Shown here: positions 60,757-64,000 of the stretch, piece after piece | Layout of the letters: every line of letters starts with the position of its first letter | Numbering within the stretch: position 1 is the stretch's first letter | DNA from: Eubacterium sp. | GTDB taxonomy: Bacteria; Bacillota; Clostridia; Lachnospirales; Lachnospiraceae | Assembly (NCBI GenBank): GCA_021769425.1 | Contig: JAETSX010000013.1 | Span: 1-64,000 of the forward strand | Reading direction: 5' to 3' | DNA: 64,000 nt | Made by a program: the position numbers and the translations under genes | The notes under the pieces: generated by a model | Databases searched by the model: none | Seen by the model: only the letters and a program-made list of their open reading frames with translations | Told to the model about the DNA's origin: nothing

Positions 60757-61074
60757 ATGAAAACAAAACAGGTGCCGATCATTATTACTTTGGTTGCAGG
60801 ACTGGCAATTTGTATTATAGGATTTCTCACACGGATGGAAACGAAGCAGTTTGTAAAAACATGGGTCATCGTTTTAATTATATTTTATATCCTGGGTTGT
60901 GTTGCGAAACTGTTGTTAGATAAAAATTTCAAGGAAGAACCAGAAGAAGCCACGGAAGAGGCAGCGGAGGGGGAAGAAGGAGAGAATGCCGAAGAAACGG
61001 AAACCCAGGCAGAATTTCCAGAAGACCAGGATGATTCCGCAAAAGAAGAAAAAAATAATACAGGCAGCCGGTAG
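60757..61074 (+). CDS. Small two-helix membrane protein, unknown
   Basis: A 105-residue protein with two predicted membrane helices (PIIITLVAGLAICIIGFL and TWVIVLIIFYILGCVA) and a very acidic cytoplasmic or extracytoplasmic tail (about 60-105, runs of Glu). GGGTGACAGG precedes the ATG. It lies between cheD and sigD, a place where Lachnospiraceae often carry such an unknown protein. I cannot assign a function. The position hints at a role in motor or SigD control. Confidence 0.75.
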   Translation: MKTKQVPIIITLVAGLAICIIGFLTRMETKQFVKTWVIVLIIFYILGCVAKLLLDKNFKEEPEEATEEAAEGEEGENAEETETQAEFPEDQDDSAKEEKNNTGSR

Positions 61075-61103
61075 GCAGTTTCTGTTAGTCTTGGGGGCTT
61101 TGG

Positions 61104-61868
61104 ATGAACGCAGCGGAAAGAGAACGATTGTGGGCAGATTTCTTAAAGAAACCCACAGCAGAATTAAGAGAACGAATTATTGTAGAGTATGCGCCGCTTG
61201 TCAGAATTGTGGCAGGGCGGCTGAGCATGTATCTTGGATATAATGTGGAATATGATGATTTGGTGGGATATGGAATTTTTGGTTTAATTGACGCCATAGA
61301 TAAGTTTGATGTAAATAAAGATGTAAAGTTTGAAACGTATGCCAGTCTCAGAATCAGAGGTTCCATTCTGGATCAAATACGGAAAATGGACTGGATTCCC
61401 AGAACCGTACGCCAGAAGCAGAAGAAAATTGACGGGGCAATTAAAAAGATAGAAACAAGAACCGGAAGGACCGCCTTAGATGAGGAAATCGCCAGTGAAC
61501 TGGAAGTAAGCAGCGATGAATTGCTGAACTGGCAGACGCAGCTTAAGATTACGAATGTGGTTTCCCTGAATGAATATGTGGAACAGGGAATGGAACCGAC
61601 CATGGATGCCAGAGGCAATTCCCACTTTATTCAGCCGGAAGACGCTGTTGCTGAAGAAGAATTAAAGAAGGTGCTGGAAGAGTCACTTCAGGTTTTGACA
61701 GAAAAGGAGCGAAAAGTAATTACTTTATATTATTATGAAGATTTAACATTAAAAGAAATCAGTAACGTACTGGAGGTGTCGGAATCCCGTATATCACAGC
61801 TTCATACAAAAGCTTTGATGAAGATGAAAAAAACAATGGGACCCTACATGAATATATTAACGGATTAG
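61104..61868 (+). CDS. sigD: Flagellar sigma factor SigD (FliA/WhiG family)
   Basis: A 254-residue sigma-28 factor for late flagellar and chemotaxis genes. Region 2 includes EYDDLVGYGIFGLIDAIDKF, region 3 includes IRKMDWIPRTVRQKQKKID, and region 4 has LTLKEISNVLEVSESRISQL. Anti-sigma FlgM is not in this window. GGGGGC precedes the ATG. Placed near the operon end, it is made only if the long transcript is completed. Confidence 0.94.
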   Translation: MNAAERERLWADFLKKPTAELRERIIVEYAPLVRIVAGRLSMYLGYNVEYDDLVGYGIFGLIDAIDKFDVNKDVKFETYASLRIRGSILDQIRKMDWIPRTVRQKQKKIDGAIKKIETRTGRTALDEEIASELEVSSDELLNWQTQLKITNVVSLNEYVEQGMEPTMDARGNSHFIQPEDAVAEEELKKVLEESLQVLTEKERKVITLYYYEDLTLKEISNVLEVSESRISQLHTKALMKMKKTMGPYMNILTD

Positions 61869-61880
61869 GTGGTTGATGCT

Positions 61881-63482
61881 ATGGAGAGCAAAAATGGGTA
61901 TTTCAAATTAGATATAAGAGATGCGGGAGTATTCCTTCAGGTATATCCGCCGAAAGAGGGAGGCAAACCGTCAGAGTACAAAGAAGTAGTAGCTTATCTG
62001 GACTCTAAGGGTTATGGTATGTATGATGTAAAAGAGTTAAACCGTGCCGTAACTGTTACAGAAGGAGTTCAGGAAGTTTACGTAGGCACATGGAACGGAA
62101 CCTATGAAAACGAACAGATGGAGGTGAACATTTCCATTGATAAAATGTTAGTTTTTTGCCGGTTCTATCCACCTTCCAACAAAGGAAAATTGATGACAGC
62201 AGAGGAAATTGTTTCCGATCTGTCGTTCCGTAAGGTTACTGTAGGGCTCAAGCAGGAAGAAATTCAGAAATTTCTCCAGGATCGCCATTATTGTACAAAT
62301 TATATTATGGCCAAAGGAATTCCGCCAATTAATGGAAAGGATGCCAAAATTGAATATTTTTTCAATACAAACCATAATCTAAAACCGAAAAAAAATGAAG
62401 ATGGATCAGTTAATTATTATGAGTTAAACACTATCAGCCGGGTAGAAAAAGGGCAGGTACTCGCAAAACTTCACAGGGAAGTGCCCGGAAAGCCTGGAAA
62501 AGATGTTTTCGGAGGCGAAATTCAGGGAAGGCAGGCCAAATCGCTGAAGCTGGAGTTTGGAAATAATATTACCCTTTCCGAAGATATGACAGAGATTTAT
62601 TCCGGCGTTACCGGTCATGCCAGTCTGGTAAACGGCAAAGTTTTTGTGGAAGACGTTTTTGAGGTGCCTGCAGATGTGGACACTTCAACTGGAAATATCG
62701 TTTATGACGGCAATGTTACCGTCAAAGGCAACATTAAAAGCGGATTTTCTGTAACTGCCAAAGGAGATATTGTTATAGAAGGCGTGGTAGAAGCTGCATT
62801 TCTTTCTGCAGGAGGCCAGATTATTGTGAAGCGGGGCATTCACGGCATGGGAAAGGGCCGAGTGCAGGCAAAAGATAATATTATCACCAAATTTATAGAA
62901 AATGCTACAGTAATTTCAGGCGGTTATATTGAAACAGATTCCATTTTGCACAGCCAGGTGTCAGCCGGGACAGATATCCGCGTCGGCGGAAAAAAAGGCT
63001 TTGTAAACGGCGGAGTGATCCGGGCCGGTAATCTGATCGAAGCACAGACCATAGGTTCCACAATGGGAACTCTTACCACACTGGAGGTGGGGGTGGATCC
63101 TACGGTGAAAGAACATTATGGAGATCTGCAGAAAAGCATCATTCAAATCAGTAAAGAGCTGGAACAGTTACGACCCATTCTGGTTAACTTTAATGAGAAA
63201 ATGCAGAAAAAGGAACCCTTAAGCGCCGATCGGATTCAGCAGGTTCAGACAGTTGCCCGTTCCTTTAAAGAAAAACAGCAATTGCTGAATACCCAGCGAA
63301 AAGAACTGAAGGAACTACATGTACAGATTCAAATGTCTCACAATGCCAAGATAAAAGTAAAAGGCAGCATTTATCCGGGGGTAACCGTAAATATTTCTGA
63401 GGTTAGCATGAATATCAAGAGCGAAAGGACATTTTCCAAGTTCTTAAAGGAACATGGTGAAGTGGTGGTCCGTACGTTGTAA
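61881..63482 (+). CDS. fapA: FapA-family (DUF342) protein
   Basis: A 533-residue protein. DUF342 (FapA) proteins have an N-terminal domain and a central parallel beta-helix (about 240-410, with VTVKGNIKSGFSVTAKGDIV and GGQIIVKRGIHGMGKG) then a coiled coil (about 430-490). The family is linked to flagellar number and placement in some bacteria. ATG 61881 lies eight bases after AGGTGG; GTG 61869 overlaps that site. It follows sigD closely. Confidence 0.87.
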   Translation: MESKNGYFKLDIRDAGVFLQVYPPKEGGKPSEYKEVVAYLDSKGYGMYDVKELNRAVTVTEGVQEVYVGTWNGTYENEQMEVNISIDKMLVFCRFYPPSNKGKLMTAEEIVSDLSFRKVTVGLKQEEIQKFLQDRHYCTNYIMAKGIPPINGKDAKIEYFFNTNHNLKPKKNEDGSVNYYELNTISRVEKGQVLAKLHREVPGKPGKDVFGGEIQGRQAKSLKLEFGNNITLSEDMTEIYSGVTGHASLVNGKVFVEDVFEVPADVDTSTGNIVYDGNVTVKGNIKSGFSVTAKGDIVIEGVVEAAFLSAGGQIIVKRGIHGMGKGRVQAKDNIITKFIENATVISGGYIETDSILHSQVSAGTDIRVGGKKGFVNGGVIRAGNLIEAQTIGSTMGTLTTLEVGVDPTVKEHYGDLQKSIIQISKELEQLRPILVNFNEKMQKKEPLSADRIQQVQTVARSFKEKQQLLNTQRKELKELHVQIQMSHNAKIKVKGSIYPGVTVNISEVSMNIKSERTFSKFLKEHGEVVVRTL

Positions 63483-63496
63483 AAGGAGGGTAAAGC

Positions 63497-63811
63497 ATGT
63501 CAATCAGGCCAGTGGAATTCAGCGGCATGGTTCAAAGGAGCCAGGATATCAGCGCTTTGAAACAGAACGAAGATAATAAGGCCATGCTGCAGCAGCAGAA
63601 TGTGCAGACACAGTTTGCAAAAGATACTGTGCATCATATGAAACAGGTCAACCACGCGAATGATTCTGATAATCCGGAGAAAAAATTTGATGCCCGTGAG
63701 AAGGGAAGCAATGAATACGAAGATCGCCGGAACAAAAAGAAAAAGGCGGGGGAAAAAAATAGCGGAAAGGTAAGCGTTAAAACCTCAGGCGGTTTTGATA
63801 TGAAAATATAG
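63497..63811 (+). CDS. Unknown flagellar operon protein
   Basis: A 104-residue, highly charged protein. It opens MSIRPVEFSGMVQRSQDIS, and the rest is rich in Gln, Asn and Lys with a basic patch (RRNKKKKAGEKNSGK). It looks largely unfolded or coiled. AAAGGAGG lies before the ATG. It lies between fapA and the membrane protein at the right edge. I recognise no family with confidence. Confidence 0.72.
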   Translation: MSIRPVEFSGMVQRSQDISALKQNEDNKAMLQQQNVQTQFAKDTVHHMKQVNHANDSDNPEKKFDAREKGSNEYEDRRNKKKKAGEKNSGKVSVKTSGGFDMKI

Positions 63812-63823
63812 GTAGGTACAAGT

Positions 63824-64000
63824 ATGACAGCAGTAGAAATTGTTTTATTGATTATTGGCGTCGTAATGATGGTTGCGAGTTTTTTCATTGCAGAAAAATT
63901 GTCAAATCAAGATTTGGACAAGGTTGCCGAACTGAGTACAGAGGAAATGCAGCGTATTCTGGAACGAAGCCTGAATGATGCCCAAGTAAAAGTAGATAAC
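63824..64000 (+). CDS. Partial single-pass membrane protein (DUF6115-like), cut by the edge
   Basis: The first 59 codons are seen, open to the last base. An N-terminal membrane helix (VEIVLLIIGVVMMVASFFIA) is followed by a charged helix (LDKVAELSTEEMQRILERSL). Proteins of this shape follow fapA in Lachnospiraceae and are annotated as DUF6115; the match is tentative. AGGTAGG lies before the ATG. Confidence 0.6.
   Translation, partial: MTAVEIVLLIIGVVMMVASFFIAEKLSNQDLDKVAELSTEEMQRILERSLNDAQVKVDN

Overview
The window looks like chromosomal DNA of a motile, probably spore-forming member of the Firmicutes, most likely Lachnospiraceae (Clostridium cluster XIVa). The basis is gene content and order. 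There is a FabK-type fatty acid operon with a FabT-like operator, CodY, a SigK-like sigma factor, the small families DUF1292, DUF4250 and DUF5662, and one very long fla/che operon of the Gram-positive type (FliY, CheC, CheD, FlhF, FlhG, SigD, FapA). Species cannot be named from sequence alone.

Bases 1-3480 are the end of a mobile element. They hold a decayed ATPase fragment, an XRE-family repressor with divergent promoters and two identical-arm operators, a long unexplained leader, a small excisionase-like protein, and a tyrosine integrase. The integrase stop codon lies within the first of six TGGTGTAA repeats, probably arm-type integrase sites. The element abuts the CIRCE-controlled promoter of an hsp20 gene.

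Bases 3488-9500 carry housekeeping genes: hsp20, a 54-aa unknown protein, gltX, a UvrD-like helicase and, on the minus strand, an HD-GYP protein with a DUF1292 protein. Bases 9635-19117 are a fatty acid synthesis operon: acpP, fabK, fabD, fabG, fabF, accB, fabZ, accC, a fused accDA, and a second FabK/nitronate monooxygenase-like gene. fabH and fabT are not in the window.

Bases 19287-26579 are mixed: a GH13-family protein that has lost most catalytic residues, TraX, DUF5662, DUF4250, sigK behind a hairpin that covers its ribosome binding site, comM and dprA. Two copies of an intergenic palindromic repeat family lie at about 4155 and 23448. topA and codY follow, the latter with a candidate CodY box in its leader.

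From 29808 to the right edge runs one fla/che operon of about 34 kb, all on the plus strand: rod and basal body (flgB, flgC, fliE, fliF), switch and export ATPase (fliG-fliJ), a MotE-like protein, hook genes (fliK, flgD, flgE), motor (motA, motB, fliL), switch (fliM, fliY, cheY), export gate (fliO-fliR, flhB, flhA), placement GTPases (flhF, flhG), a PilZ brake protein, chemotaxis genes (cheB, cheA, cheW, cheC, cheD), sigD and fapA. Three small unknown proteins lie at its distal end. Filament genes (fliC, fliD, fliS, flgK, flgL) and cheR are not in the window.

Most of the window is ordinary core genome. The items most worth a second look are the GH13 pseudoenzyme, the sigK leader hairpin, the leader and switch of the mobile element, the palindromic repeat family, the accDA fusion, and the unusual FlgD and DprA insertions.
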